From an uncultured Flavobacteriaceae bacterium (GTDB lineage Bacteria > Bacteroidota > Bacteroidia > Flavobacteriales > Flavobacteriaceae), in the NCBI GenBank assembly GCA_947500525.1, contig CANMSH010000003.1:186001-250000 (forward strand): a stretch of 64,000 nt of DNA. Reading direction: 5' to 3'. The notes below the pieces were generated by a model. It did not search any database. It saw only the letters and a program-made list of their open reading frames with translations, and was not told where the DNA came from. Every line of letters starts with the position of its first letter. Within the stretch, counting starts at the first letter, position 1. Below are positions 37,858 to 47,248 of this stretch, piece by piece. The position numbers and the translations under genes were made by a program.

Positions 37858-37890
37858 AAAAAGGTGAACTAAACTTTAGTTCACCTTTTT
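37858..37890. terminator. Bidirectional Rho-independent terminator between GH43 and the catabolic operon
   Basis: A perfect 16-bp inverted repeat around a single C (centre 37874), with A/T tails on both sides: A5-GGTGAACTAAA and its complement. It can terminate the GH43 transcript on + and the nine-gene operon on -. Confidence 0.9.
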
Positions 37891-37916
37891 AATTCATATT
37901 TAATGTCAATTAAGTA

Positions 37917-38369
37917 TTAATTCTCGTATTCTTTCTTTTTCGCCAGTAAAATATGATCACATACCAAGACTAATTCGTCTCTTTGATTGAAAATTTCTAC
38001 ATGTTCGTTTACATGACCTAATTCTGGGCGCTTAGATTCTTTTTTTTCACTAATGGTAACAACCACACGAATGGTATCTCCAATATACACAGGTTTTATA
38101 AAGCGAAGCCTATCATAACCTTTCGAAAAAGCCTCCGGGTTAATTTCTGTAGCGGTCATACCGATACCAACACTAAAGGTAAGCGTTCCATGGGCAATAC
38201 GTTGCTTAAACGGCTGAGTTTTGCACCATTCTGCATCCATATGATGCGGAAAATAATCGCCTGTATGACCAGCATGAACAACAAAATCAGATTCAGTAAT
38301 TGTTCTTCCTAATGTTTCTCTTTTATGACCTATTTCGTAATCTTCGTAAAATCTCGATTTAATATGCAT
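37917..38369 (-). CDS. MaoC-like (R)-specific enoyl-CoA hydratase/dehydratase
   Basis: A 150-residue single hot-dog domain of the MaoC family with the catalytic Asp-x4-His (GDYFPHHMD, about residues 36-44) followed by [11 protein letters not shown], the hydratase-2 signature. No signal peptide, so cytoplasmic. Such enzymes add or remove water across enoyl-CoA thioesters. It is the last gene of the IclR-controlled operon, with two CoA-transferases upstream that could provide the thioester. That combination points to a CoA-dependent route for a sugar-derived acid; the actual substrate is unknown. Confidence 0.9.
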   Translation of the reverse strand: MHIKSRFYEDYEIGHKRETLGRTITESDFVVHAGHTGDYFPHHMDAEWCKTQPFKQRIAHGTLTFSVGIGMTATEINPEAFSKGYDRLRFIKPVYIGDTIRVVVTISEKKESKRPELGHVNEHVEIFNQRDELVLVCDHILLAKKKEYEN

Positions 38370-38385
38370 TTTATTTCATTTTAAA

Positions 38386-39156
38386 TTATCTACCCATCCA
38401 ACCACCATCTACCAATACAACAGTTCCGTTCATATAAGCCGCGGCATCAGATGCTAAAAATACTGTTGGTCCGGCGAAATCTTCAGCTTCACCCCATCGT
38501 CCAGCTGGTATACGTTCTAAAATTGATTTATTCCGGTCAGGATTATTACGCAATGCCTCCGTATTATCAGTTGCAATATAACCAGGAGCAATGGCATTTA
38601 CATTAACGCCTTTCCCTGCCCATTCATTGGCAAATGCCATTGTCATTTGACCAATTGCACCTTTACTTGCTGCGTATCCCGGAACTGTAATTCCTCCTTG
38701 ATAAGTCAACAATGAAGCTGTAAAGATTATTTTACCAGCACCTCTAGTCACCATATCCTTTCCAAATTCACGCGTTAAAATGAATTGAGCACTTTGATTT
38801 ACCTCAATTACTTTATCCCAATATTCATCTGGATGTTCTACTGCCGGAGCTCTTAATATGGTTCCTGCATTATTTACTAAAATATCTATTTGAGGATGAT
38901 TTTCTTTTACTTCTGATATAAACTTATACACAGCCTTTCTATCTGAAAAATCACATTGATATGCTGTAAATGTTTTATCTCTTGCTGTAATTTCTTTAGA
39001 AACAGCACTTCCTTCCTTTTCAAGTGACGCTGAAACGCCAATTATATTCGCTCCAGCTTCTGCCAAACCAATAGCCATTGCCTTACCTATTCCTCTTTTG
39101 CATCCTGTAACTAAGGCCGTTTTTCCTTCTAAGTTAAATTTATTTAAAATACTCAT
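38386..39156 (-). CDS. KduD-like short-chain dehydrogenase/reductase
   Basis: A 256-residue classical SDR: TGCKRGIG cofactor loop (residues about 17-24), NNAG, catalytic Ser (TASLLTYQGG), Tyr/Lys in YAASKGA, and a C-terminal LVDGGW. The sequence LLTYQGGITVPGYAASKGAIGQ strongly resembles 2-dehydro-3-deoxy-D-gluconate 5-dehydrogenase (KduD), which handles products of unsaturated uronic acids. In this operon it might act on a deoxy-keto sugar acid. Cytoplasmic. It is 16 bp from maoC and 19 bp from the alcohol dehydrogenase. I withhold the gene symbol because the substrate may differ. Confidence 0.9.
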   Translation of the reverse strand: MSILNKFNLEGKTALVTGCKRGIGKAMAIGLAEAGANIIGVSASLEKEGSAVSKEITARDKTFTAYQCDFSDRKAVYKFISEVKENHPQIDILVNNAGTILRAPAVEHPDEYWDKVIEVNQSAQFILTREFGKDMVTRGAGKIIFTASLLTYQGGITVPGYAASKGAIGQMTMAFANEWAGKGVNVNAIAPGYIATDNTEALRNNPDRNKSILERIPAGRWGEAEDFAGPTVFLASDAAAYMNGTVVLVDGGWMGR

Positions 39157-39175
39157 TTTTCAATATTATTATGTT

Positions 39176-40192
39176 TTACAAACTACAATCCATCAATACT
39201 TTCATTCCGTCAGGATTCTTATCAATACTTTCAAAAACTTTTTGAATATTCGATAAAGGCTGCACATCGGTAATCATAGATTCGAAAGGCAACTCATTGG
39301 CTGTAATTAGCCTAATTGCTTTTTCATAGTCTTCCTTTTCATAAACACGCGCACCTATTAATTTTAATTCTTTCCAGAAAAATTTAAATAAATCTACTGG
39401 TTTCTTTTCTCCATGAATTGCAACCATTAAAATTCTACCTCTAATTCCGGCTACTTCGGTCATTATATCTAATGCTGGTTGTACACCTGCTACTTCAAAA
39501 ACAACATCTGCTAAACGACCTTCTGTTTGTTCCTTTACATAGGCCACTAAATCTATGTTCATCGGATTAACAGCATTAAGTCCCATTTCTTTTGCTTTGG
39601 CGATACGCTTTTCATTTACTTCTGAAATGATAACTTGTGCTCCCGTTTCTTTAGCAACCATAGCTACTAATAAACCTATAGGACCACCTCCTAAAACAAC
39701 AGCTGTTTCACCTGCCTTCAATCCGCTTAAGCGCACATCATGTGTCGCAACAGATAATGGTTCAATTAACGCCGCTAATTTTAAATCAGTCGTATCTTTA
39801 AGTTTATGAAGTGTAAACGCCGGGACGTTCCAATATTCTTGCATAGCTCCAGGACTATCAATACCAATAAACTTTAATTCTTCACATATATGATTAAATC
39901 CTTTATCTGATGGTTTTACCAACCGATCATCTAGTGGACGAACAACGATTTTATCTCCCACTGCATAACCTGAAACACCTTCTCCGATAGCATCAATAAC
40001 GCCAGACATTTCATGACCAATCGTTTCTGGTATTTGTACTCTCTTATCCATCATTCCGTGATAAATATGAACATCCGTTCCGCAAACACCAACATAGGAA
40101 ACTTTAATTCTAACCTCTCCTTTTGATGGTACTACTTTTTCTTTTTCTACTACTGAGAATGTTTGATTCCCTTCGTATTGTGTTGCTTTCAT
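39176..40192 (-). CDS. Zinc-dependent alcohol dehydrogenase (sorbitol/threonine DH-like)
   Basis: A 338-residue medium-chain dehydrogenase. Catalytic zinc ligands C37 (VGVCGTD) and H60-E61 (IGHEMSG) are present, and the Rossmann glycine motif GGGPIGLL is near 168. The structural-zinc four-cysteine lobe is lost: the stretch from about 88 to 110 contains one cysteine only. It should oxidise a secondary hydroxyl of a sugar or sugar acid with NAD(P). Belongs to the IclR-controlled operon; an 85-bp gap separates it from the upstream Gfo/Idh gene, the only sizeable gap within the operon. Confidence 0.9.
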   Translation of the reverse strand: MKATQYEGNQTFSVVEKEKVVPSKGEVRIKVSYVGVCGTDVHIYHGMMDKRVQIPETIGHEMSGVIDAIGEGVSGYAVGDKIVVRPLDDRLVKPSDKGFNHICEELKFIGIDSPGAMQEYWNVPAFTLHKLKDTTDLKLAALIEPLSVATHDVRLSGLKAGETAVVLGGGPIGLLVAMVAKETGAQVIISEVNEKRIAKAKEMGLNAVNPMNIDLVAYVKEQTEGRLADVVFEVAGVQPALDIMTEVAGIRGRILMVAIHGEKKPVDLFKFFWKELKLIGARVYEKEDYEKAIRLITANELPFESMITDVQPLSNIQKVFESIDKNPDGMKVLMDCSL

Positions 40193-40277
40193 CTTTTATT
40201 ATTTGAGCTCTTTGCATGTTGCTTTGAGCAAATTATATACTTGTATTTATTGTCGATAGATAAACTGATCGTTCTTA

Positions 40278-41348
40278 TTATATATTATAATTTGGTGGTA
40301 CCCCTCCGTCATTATTCGATACATACGCTGCTTCTACAATTGCCATAGAATGCACAACATCTTCGACACTTGTAGGTAACTCATCGGTTGAACCTTCTAC
40401 GAAACGCATCAAGGAAGCCATGGTGCCAACGAAAGCATCAGGAAACCAAGAACCTTCTAAATCAACTTCAACCCATCTCGGCTCTTCACCTTCTTTCACA
40501 ATACAATATTGAAACAAATCTGGTTTGCCATTTGGGTAATCGAGTAACAATCCTATTCTTGCCTTTATCGCTCCTTTTGTACCTTCCCATTTTACAAAAC
40601 TCTCCTGATTTTTCTCACTAAAATTATGATCATGATTTGTATTGATTATGGCACGCATATTATCGCTATAATCCATAATTGTGGTCGTACGCGTTGAAGA
40701 CATAGATTTTGCTGGGTTCGCCAGCGTTTTCGCATACACTTTTTTAGGATTCCCTAAAAATGAACGAATCAAATCTATATAATGGATACTATGTTGCTGA
40801 ATTTCTAAACGAGGGTGATTCACCACATTCGGAAAATATTCCCAAGGCGTATAAGTTGTTAGACGCACTTCAAAATCATACAGTTCACCGATCAATCCTC
40901 TATCGATCATGTATTTGGCAGCCATCACATAAGGTGCATAACGCATTTGACAGTTAATCGCCGCTTTTAACTTTTTTCTACGACATACTTCTAAAATTTC
41001 TAAAGTTTGCTCATAGTAATCACCCATTGGCTTTTGAATTAGGACTGCCGCTTCATCGGGTAGCAATTCTAGTGTTGCCACAAACTGATTTGGCATTAGC
41101 GTTAAATCAAAAACAGCATTTTCTGGTGCGGCTGCAACCAAATCTTCAACAGTATCGAAAACATTGGGAATGTTAAAAGATTCAGCTAAATCTAATGCTC
41201 GTTGCTTTGTTCTATTCGTAATTCCTTCAACTTGAAAACCTACATTTCTATACGCCGGTAAATGGGCATCGCGAACAATTCCTCCGGCACCAATAATATA
41301 TATCGGACGTTTTTCTTTTGGTAATTCTGGTTTATAAATTAAATCCAT
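40278..41348 (-). CDS. Gfo/Idh/MocA-family oxidoreductase
   Basis: A 356-residue NAD(P)-dependent oxidoreductase with an N-terminal Rossmann fold (YIIGAGGIVRDAHLPAY, about 17-33) and a C-terminal alpha/beta domain (HSIHYIDLIRSF contains the family His/Asp region). The usual EKP motif reads QKP (LIQKPMGDY), keeping the lysine and losing the glutamate. Cytoplasmic; no Tat signal. Such enzymes oxidise or epimerise sugars, including at C3. It follows the SBP-like gene with 2 bp spacing. Its substrate presumably enters through the RhaT-like permease or comes from PUL monosaccharides. Confidence 0.9.
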   Translation of the reverse strand: MDLIYKPELPKEKRPIYIIGAGGIVRDAHLPAYRNVGFQVEGITNRTKQRALDLAESFNIPNVFDTVEDLVAAAPENAVFDLTLMPNQFVATLELLPDEAAVLIQKPMGDYYEQTLEILEVCRRKKLKAAINCQMRYAPYVMAAKYMIDRGLIGELYDFEVRLTTYTPWEYFPNVVNHPRLEIQQHSIHYIDLIRSFLGNPKKVYAKTLANPAKSMSSTRTTTIMDYSDNMRAIINTNHDHNFSEKNQESFVKWEGTKGAIKARIGLLLDYPNGKPDLFQYCIVKEGEEPRWVEVDLEGSWFPDAFVGTMASLMRFVEGSTDELPTSVEDVVHSMAIVEAAYVSNNDGGVPPNYNI

Positions 41349-41350
41349 AA

Positions 41351-42586
41351 TTAATTATTTTCTATATGATCCACTTTCTTTTGAGCACTATCTAAAATCA
41401 TCTTTATATCCTTTGAAGTATTAATAACTTCAAGAACTAACTGATCTATCACATCAGCAATTTCAGACCAATTACTTTTTCTTGGAAGTGACCTTGTATT
41501 TTTATGCAATTCCTCTAATTTGTGATAATAGGGCACCTCATTATTTACATCATTATCATGCCATGTAGACTTGCGACAACCAATAGCACCTTTTAAGGTT
41601 ACTAACTTATCATTTTTTTCATTTACGGCGTATTGAATAAACTCATATGCAATCTCTTTATGTTGACTTCCACTTCCAATAACGTACATCCAATAGGCAT
41701 TCAAAGAAGTGCCTTCACCCGTTGGACCTGCCGGCACATTGGCTATATCTACTTTACCTTTGACTTTTGAACCCTCTAAAAACTCACACATAGAAGCAAA
41801 ACCAAACCAGTTTACCATCATTGCTAAATTACCATTTGCAAATGCCATCCCTGATTTTACCGAATCAAACTCTCGTGACTGTGGATGAATCGCATTCCTG
41901 TTTTTTAGTGCTTTTCTATAGAATTCCATCCCTTCGATTGCCGCATCAGAATTTAGTTTTATTTGTTGGTTATTATCAAAGAGTTCACCATTACGAGTCC
42001 ATAATTGTAAACAGAAATCAAATACCGTATTATGTCCGTCGGGGTATGCTGCAAATGTAGTTCCGTATAAGTCTTGTTCTGGTCGATTGAAAAATTCTGC
42101 CACTTCTATTAAATCGTCCCAAGTCTTCGGAATTTTAAGAGGTTTACCGTGTTCAGCGTAAAAATCTACACCTTCTTCAACAGATTCGAATAAATCTTTT
42201 CTATAGATTAAACATTCTGGACCATCATGAAAAGGTAAACCAACAGTCTTACCTTCAAATTCTTGTTTATACAATAATGATCTTGACCATCCGTTAGGAA
42301 AATCGCTTGGGGGATTTTTCTCAATATAAGGTGTCAGATCTTCTACCGAATTTGACGTGTATGCTTCGGTAATCCAATCCGTATTTATCAATGAAACATC
42401 CCAATTACCATGCGCTAATCCTTTATCTTTTAGAATTGTATCATATAAGGGATGTAAATCTAAAGCAATCGCCTCTAATTCTAATTTACATCCTTTTTCT
42501 TTACAAAATGACGCCCAAATCTTTTCAATGGCCTTCTCAAAAGCATCAAATTTTCTTACCGCTATTCTAAATTTATTACTTGCCAT
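41351..42586 (-). CDS. Extracellular solute-binding-protein-like protein without a signal peptide
   Basis: A 411-residue protein of the family-1 sugar-binding (UgpB/MalE-like) fold: DVSLINTDWITEAY, KTVGLPFHDGPECLIYRKDLF, KTWDDLIEVAEFF, MAFANGNLAMMVNWFGF and AYWMYVIGSGS. The N terminus (MASNKFRIAVRKF) has no signal peptide or lipobox. An upstream start is not possible because the CoA-transferase stop is one base away. No ABC permease or ATPase gene is in the window, so ordinary ABC import is unlikely. A cytoplasmic ligand-binding role beside the CoA-transferases is inferred. It is a distant paralogue of the protein at 44885. Confidence 0.82.
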   Translation of the reverse strand: MASNKFRIAVRKFDAFEKAIEKIWASFCKEKGCKLELEAIALDLHPLYDTILKDKGLAHGNWDVSLINTDWITEAYTSNSVEDLTPYIEKNPPSDFPNGWSRSLLYKQEFEGKTVGLPFHDGPECLIYRKDLFESVEEGVDFYAEHGKPLKIPKTWDDLIEVAEFFNRPEQDLYGTTFAAYPDGHNTVFDFCLQLWTRNGELFDNNQQIKLNSDAAIEGMEFYRKALKNRNAIHPQSREFDSVKSGMAFANGNLAMMVNWFGFASMCEFLEGSKVKGKVDIANVPAGPTGEGTSLNAYWMYVIGSGSQHKEIAYEFIQYAVNEKNDKLVTLKGAIGCRKSTWHDNDVNNEVPYYHKLEELHKNTRSLPRKSNWSEIADVIDQLVLEVINTSKDIKMILDSAQKKVDHIENN

Positions 42587-42587
42587 A

Positions 42588-43730
42588 TTATGAAATTAAT
42601 TCATTTATAATAGCCTCGGTATGTTCTCCTAAAGCTGGAGAACCTACTGATGAAGTTAAATATTCTCCATCAATTTTAATAGGACAACGCGTAGTTTCAT
42701 ATTCAAATCCATCGCCCATTTTTACTTTTTGTACCATGTTTAATACTTTAAAACCTTCTTTAGAAAATAGGGTATCCCAGTTCATGATACTAGCACACCA
42801 AATATCTGCTGGCTCTAAAATTGACAGCCATTTTTCTGTAGTGTCTGTGGCTAAATGATCTGCTAACGTCTTTTTAATCTCGTCTCTTTTAGTAAACCAA
42901 GATGCTATTTCTTTATAATGTGTTAACGGTTCACATCCTAACAATTCACCTAGCACAGGAATTGAACCCATTGCCAATGCTAAATAGCCATTCGTAGTTT
43001 GATAAACACCGTAAGGAGCTCCTAAGTAAGCATGTGCACTATTGCTTTTTGGTCTTACTGTTGGTTCACCTCCATCATGGTAAAATGTTGTAATAGATTC
43101 GAATTGAAAATCTAGAATAGATTCTAACATATTTACTGAAACCTTGCTTCCCTTGCCTGTTTTGGCTCGTTGTACCAAAGCGGCTAAAATACCTTGTACC
43201 AAATGAGCACCTGATAAAATATCTACGATAGCCAAACCTACAGGGGTCGGTCCATTACCTTCAATACCATTTAACCAGGTCAAGCCTGATAGAGATTGTA
43301 CTAATAAATCTTGTCCGGGTTTTGATTTCCATGGCCCTTCATTACCATATCCCGAAATATCACCATATACAATGGTTGGGTTTATCTTCTTTATGGTTTC
43401 ATAATCAAATCCCAAGCGCTCAATAACACCTGGTCTGAAATTATGAACTAATACGTCTGCCTGTTCAACAAGTTTTAGCACCCGTTGTACATCAGTATTA
43501 TTTTTCAAGTCAGCCTGAAAGCTTTCTTTGTTGCGGTTAATTGCCCTAAACACCGACGATTCTCCATTTAAAATTACGTTAGACACGTATAATTGACGGC
43601 AAATATCTCCAGTCTCTGGTCGTTCTACTTTGATCACCCTTGCCCCTAAATCTGCCAATCGTAATGTAGCAGAAGGAGCCGATAAAAACTGGCTTAAATC
43701 TATAATTAAAATATCTTCTAACGGTTTCAT
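42588..43730 (-). CDS. Family III (CaiB/BaiF) CoA-transferase, paralogue 1
   Basis: A 380-residue class III CoA-transferase: [15 protein letters not shown]-terminus, [46 protein letters not shown], and the catalytic aspartate D170 in [14 protein letters not shown]. The enzyme forms a knotted dimer and moves CoA between carboxylic acids. It is clearly a paralogue of the neighbouring protein at 43737, with identical length and motif positions, so the two may form a heteromer. The start follows the paralogue's stop by 6 bp. The acid donor or acceptor is unknown. Confidence 0.93.
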   Translation of the reverse strand: MKPLEDILIIDLSQFLSAPSATLRLADLGARVIKVERPETGDICRQLYVSNVILNGESSVFRAINRNKESFQADLKNNTDVQRVLKLVEQADVLVHNFRPGVIERLGFDYETIKKINPTIVYGDISGYGNEGPWKSKPGQDLLVQSLSGLTWLNGIEGNGPTPVGLAIVDILSGAHLVQGILAALVQRAKTGKGSKVSVNMLESILDFQFESITTFYHDGGEPTVRPKSNSAHAYLGAPYGVYQTTNGYLALAMGSIPVLGELLGCEPLTHYKEIASWFTKRDEIKKTLADHLATDTTEKWLSILEPADIWCASIMNWDTLFSKEGFKVLNMVQKVKMGDGFEYETTRCPIKIDGEYLTSSVGSPALGEHTEAIINELIS

Positions 43731-43736
43731 ATGTAT

Positions 43737-44879
43737 TTATAGATTGAATTCTTTTATAATATCTTCGGTATGTTGACCAACTCTAGGCGCAGGTTTCTTT
43801 GAAAATAATCGTTCATCATTTACCCGAATCGGACCTCTCAATGTATGCACTTCCTCTCCTGAAAGTAATGACAATTTTTGATCCATTTGTAACACTTTAA
43901 AACCTTCATGATTTAACAATGTTTTATAGTCGTATACATTAGAACACCAGATACCATCGGCCTCCAAAATTTCGAGCCACTCATCTGTAGGTCTATCACA
44001 TAAGAAAGCTCTTAAAATGTCCATAATTTCATCTCGCTTTGTAAACCAAGAATCTGAATCTTTATAGATACTTAATTCCGAACATCCTAAAACTTCACCT
44101 AACTTTAACAAAGAACCCATTGCAATCGATATGTAACCATCTGCGGTTTTATATACCCCATATGGAGCTCCTAAATAGGCATGAGCCGATCCTTGTTTTG
44201 CTCTTTGCGGATTTTGATTTCCATCATTTAAATAGGTAGTTATTACTTCAAATTGAAAATCTAGGGTCGATTCTAATAAACTCACCTCCACCAAGGATCC
44301 TTTTCCTGTTTTTTCTTTTTTTAATAGACTTGCTAAAATTCCATGCGCCAAATGTGTTCCTGTAATAATGTCAGAAACTGCTGCTCCCACCGGAACTGGA
44401 TCATCATTCTTATTACCAGTTAAATTTGCGAATCCAGACATAGACTGAATCAATAAGTCTTGCCCAGGTTTCTTAGCCCAGGGCCCTGTTGTTCCATAAC
44501 CTGTCACAGTAGCGTAAACTAATTTCGGGTTGATATTACGAACAACGTCATAGTCTAGACCAATTTTTTCCATGACCCCAGGTCTAAAATTATGCGTCAT
44601 CACATCGGCTTGGGTAATTAGTTTTTTGACTCTTTCTAAATCTTCAGGATCCTTTAAATTTGCGGCATACGAGTCTTTATTTCTATTTACCGTGTGAAAA
44701 ACCAAACTACTGTCATCTAAAAACAAGTTTTTAAGTGCAATTTGTCTTCCTGCTTCACCGGTATTGGGTCGTTCTATTTTTATAACTCTCGCTCCTAAAT
44801 CTGCTAATTTTAATCCAGCAGAAGGTCCAGCCATAAACTGTGCAAACTCAAGAACTAATATACCTTCAAGTAACCTCAT
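43737..44879 (-). CDS. Family III (CaiB/BaiF) CoA-transferase, paralogue 2
   Basis: A 380-residue class III CoA-transferase: [67 protein letters not shown], and catalytic D170 in [14 protein letters not shown]. It keeps every motif of an active enzyme, as does its paralogue, so neither looks like a decayed copy. Tandem class III pairs exist elsewhere as heteromers (for example succinyl-CoA:malate CoA-transferase of Chloroflexus). It is positioned directly after an SBP-like gene (5 bp), mirroring the other CoA-transferase/SBP pair. Substrate not identifiable. Confidence 0.93.
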   Translation of the reverse strand: MRLLEGILVLEFAQFMAGPSAGLKLADLGARVIKIERPNTGEAGRQIALKNLFLDDSSLVFHTVNRNKDSYAANLKDPEDLERVKKLITQADVMTHNFRPGVMEKIGLDYDVVRNINPKLVYATVTGYGTTGPWAKKPGQDLLIQSMSGFANLTGNKNDDPVPVGAAVSDIITGTHLAHGILASLLKKEKTGKGSLVEVSLLESTLDFQFEVITTYLNDGNQNPQRAKQGSAHAYLGAPYGVYKTADGYISIAMGSLLKLGEVLGCSELSIYKDSDSWFTKRDEIMDILRAFLCDRPTDEWLEILEADGIWCSNVYDYKTLLNHEGFKVLQMDQKLSLLSGEEVHTLRGPIRVNDERLFSKKPAPRVGQHTEDIIKEFNL

Positions 44880-44884
44880 TCTAT

Positions 44885-46039
44885 TTAAATATCAAGTGAT
44901 TCTTTATATAATTTATTCAATTTAGAAAGCAACATTGTCTCATCTCCTCCTTGCATCATATATGCTCTTATTGGCGCACCTGCTCTATCTTGAAAATACA
45001 TATGGCCATAATAGCGCGGACGCAAAAAAGCGCGATCTAAACCAGGCAATGTATTTTTAAAAAAGTTCGCTGTTATCTCATTTGTATATGCATCTGTCCA
45101 TGCTTTTCTATGCCCAGGTTGACCTCCACCATCAAAGAAAACTGTCTTTTGACAAGCTTCTGAACCAACATATTCTACATATTTCATGACCGTTTCAATT
45201 TCGTTGGTTTCAACCGAAACTGCGAGACCAGTACCTCCTAATGTTGAGATTGCTTTACCATAGCCCTTGATATCGACCATATCATGAAAGTGCAATAATT
45301 TTCTAGCATAGCCATTTCTACTATAATTGGTATAACCGTACGCCCAAGGACAATAAGCATACTTATCTGTTCGCGTCATCGCTTCATAAATTTGAATCGG
45401 ATTCCAATCAAAAATTTGAGAATCCATCTCAACGGCAAGCTCTCTTAACATTTTTAAGGCTTCAATACCAATTTCTTCACTTACCACATATTCTTTTGAC
45501 ACACACACATCTTCTCCCATCGTACAGCACATCATATAAAAGTTCATTAATGTATCTTGAGGAATACCCGGCATGATGACCAACCCTTGTTTCGCGAGAG
45601 CTAATAATTCATCATATGTTTCTGGAAGTTTCAATCCTTTTTCTTCTAAAATATCTGGACGACTTGAAGCCACAGGTGTCGCAGCATCTACAGCCAACGC
45701 CCATTGATGACCGTTTGAAGAGTAACTCTTGTGAGAATGCCCCACCGTATTCTCTTCTAAATCTTGTAAAAATGTCTTAGGAAGATGTTTATCTAAAGGT
45801 AAAATAACATTGTTTTTTCCAGCAAACCCTGCCCAAGGATGATCAATAATTAGCAAATCATAGCGCTTTGCTAATTCGTTTATAGGCTCATCCGCAAAAG
45901 CTTGTAACGACCTTTTCTCCCATACAATATCTACATTTGGGTTTAATTCTGTAAACCGTTGTGCCGTTGCAACCATAGAAGTAAATCCTCGACTATGGTT
46001 CCAAGTTATCCCTTTTAATTGTACCCTTTTTGTACTCAT
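44885..46039 (-). CDS. Extracellular solute-binding-protein-like protein without a signal peptide
   Basis: A 384-residue bacterial SBP-fold protein: [33 protein letters not shown] at the start reads as mature-protein sequence, then [52 protein letters not shown] and GGTGLAVSV. (The opening segment is about residues 12-44.) No signal peptide, no lipobox, and no alternative start in the 9-bp gap to the permease. With no ABC partners it is probably cytoplasmic. It is unlike the 41351 protein in detail but belongs to the same superfamily and sits beside the other CoA-transferase. Confidence 0.82.
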   Translation of the reverse strand: MSTKRVQLKGITWNHSRGFTSMVATAQRFTELNPNVDIVWEKRSLQAFADEPINELAKRYDLLIIDHPWAGFAGKNNVILPLDKHLPKTFLQDLEENTVGHSHKSYSSNGHQWALAVDAATPVASSRPDILEEKGLKLPETYDELLALAKQGLVIMPGIPQDTLMNFYMMCCTMGEDVCVSKEYVVSEEIGIEALKMLRELAVEMDSQIFDWNPIQIYEAMTRTDKYAYCPWAYGYTNYSRNGYARKLLHFHDMVDIKGYGKAISTLGGTGLAVSVETNEIETVMKYVEYVGSEACQKTVFFDGGGQPGHRKAWTDAYTNEITANFFKNTLPGLDRAFLRPRYYGHMYFQDRAGAPIRAYMMQGGDETMLLSKLNKLYKESLDI

Positions 46040-46048
46040 TTTTATATT

Positions 46049-47116
46049 TTAATGTATTACTATTTCTTCCCCTAGTATCGTACCATATGCCATGATGACA
46101 AATGATATGATTAGCACTACCAAGGCTAGTAATAGTGTTCTATTTGTTTTTTTAGTTACTTGTACCCATTCTTTCATAATAATACCTACGATATAGCTAA
46201 AGAAAATTAACATTGACATATGAATTACCCAACTAGCATAACCGTAATTTCCCATTTGCACATGTCCAATACCGTAAAAGAAGAACTGTCCGTACCATAA
46301 TGCTCCACTGAGTACAGACATTCCTAAGTTCAAATAGAAATTTTTCTTTCCAATACTTTTAACATCAACAATTTCTTTTAAGGTGCCTTTCTTTAGTCCT
46401 ACGATGGTAAACCAAATAAAATTGGTAATAAAAGCGCCACCTGTAGATAATATTAGGTTTGCATTTCCTTCAAAATTACCAGCGCCATATTCTCCTGCAA
46501 TTTCTGCAACGGGTGCCCCTACTGTTAATGAAATTCCAAAAACGGCCGATAAAACACCAGCAATTAAAGTTAGGGTTAACCCTTTTTTCATATTAAAGGT
46601 TAATGCCTCTCCTTGAGTTACATTACTTGCTTTTAAATCTTTTTCTTTTCTATACCCTGCAATACCACATATAACAATCCCGATCAATGCAATAAACATC
46701 CCTAAGAAAATAATATTCCCTCCAGGGTCATTGAATTTCTTCAGTAAAGTACCTTCTAAAATTAAAGGCACAATGGTTCCTAAAATTGCCGAAATTCCAA
46801 TAGATATGGTATAAGTGAGTGAATAACCTATATGTCGTATTGCAAAGCCGAAGCACATGCCTCCAAAACCATAAATTGCTCCAAGAAGGGTCGCATTAAA
46901 TAGTACTTTACCAGAAGCGTCACTAAAAACATCTAATAAGTTAGGAACGGTTAAGAATCCAATTAAAAAAGGAAAAATAAACCAAGCGAAAGACGCTTGA
47001 ACTAACCAGTAAGAATCCCATGACCATTTTTTTACTTTCTGAAATGGAACATAGCACGTCGAAGCTGCAATCCCTCCTACCGCGTGAATTAAAGTACCTA
47101 AAATTGGATTTGCCAT
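46049..47116 (-). CDS. RhaT-like sugar/proton symporter
   Basis: A 355-residue inner-membrane protein with about ten transmembrane segments, resembling the L-rhamnose/H+ symporter RhaT of the drug/metabolite transporter superfamily: GGIAASTCYVPFQKVKKWSWDSYWLVQ at the N terminus (residues about 14-40), AIRHIGYSLTYTISIGISAILG and a glycine-rich C-terminal half. It probably imports a 6-deoxy or L-configured sugar, such as rhamnose, fucose or L-galactose, or a sugar acid. First gene of the nine-gene operon; its promoter overlaps the mirrored operator upstream, divergent from the IclR regulator. The exact sugar is unproven. Confidence 0.85.
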   Translation of the reverse strand: MANPILGTLIHAVGGIAASTCYVPFQKVKKWSWDSYWLVQASFAWFIFPFLIGFLTVPNLLDVFSDASGKVLFNATLLGAIYGFGGMCFGFAIRHIGYSLTYTISIGISAILGTIVPLILEGTLLKKFNDPGGNIIFLGMFIALIGIVICGIAGYRKEKDLKASNVTQGEALTFNMKKGLTLTLIAGVLSAVFGISLTVGAPVAEIAGEYGAGNFEGNANLILSTGGAFITNFIWFTIVGLKKGTLKEIVDVKSIGKKNFYLNLGMSVLSGALWYGQFFFYGIGHVQMGNYGYASWVIHMSMLIFFSYIVGIIMKEWVQVTKKTNRTLLLALVVLIISFVIMAYGTILGEEIVIH

Positions 47117-47138
47117 TGTATTATTTTATAAGTTAGAT

Positions 47139-47206
47139 TTTGTATATTTCATATTTGAATATATCTTTCATATACAAATGTATATTTTATATATGAAATA
47201 TACAAA
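47139..47206. promoter_or_regulatory. Mirror-symmetric divergent promoter/operator of the rhaT operon and iclR
   Basis: A perfect 16-bp inverted repeat (TTTGTATATTTCATAT at 47139-47154 and its complement at 47191-47206) forms the outer arms. On -, TTTG (47203-47206) and TACATTTG (47175-47182) are spaced 20 bp. On +, TTTG (47139-47142) and TATCTTTC (47162-47169) are spaced 19 bp. Each spacer holds a palindrome: TTCATATTTGAA at 47148-47159 and TATTTTATATATGAAATA at 47183-47200. These are plausible binding sites for the adjacent IclR protein. Confidence 0.75.
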
Positions 47207-47224
47207 GGATGCTAACTAGTTTAT

Positions 47225-47232
47225 TACATTTG
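47225..47232 (+). promoter_or_regulatory. Alternative -7 box close to iclR
   Basis: TACATTTG matches the TAnnTTTG box and lies 16 bp before the iclR start codon, but no TTTG is found at the proper upstream distance. It would give a very short leader. Confidence 0.25.
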
Positions 47233-47248
47233 AATAAAAATTGTAAAA

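Noticed and set aside
40193-40277. Internal promoter in the 85-bp gap before the alcohol dehydrogenase
   Set aside because: Only a near-match (TA plus three bases then TTTG) is present, without a proper -33 box at the right distance; reported only as a gap.
41351-46039. The two SBP-like genes as parts of an ABC sugar importer
   Set aside because: No permease or ATPase gene is in the window, both proteins lack signal peptides, and a RhaT-like symporter already fills the transport role in this operon.
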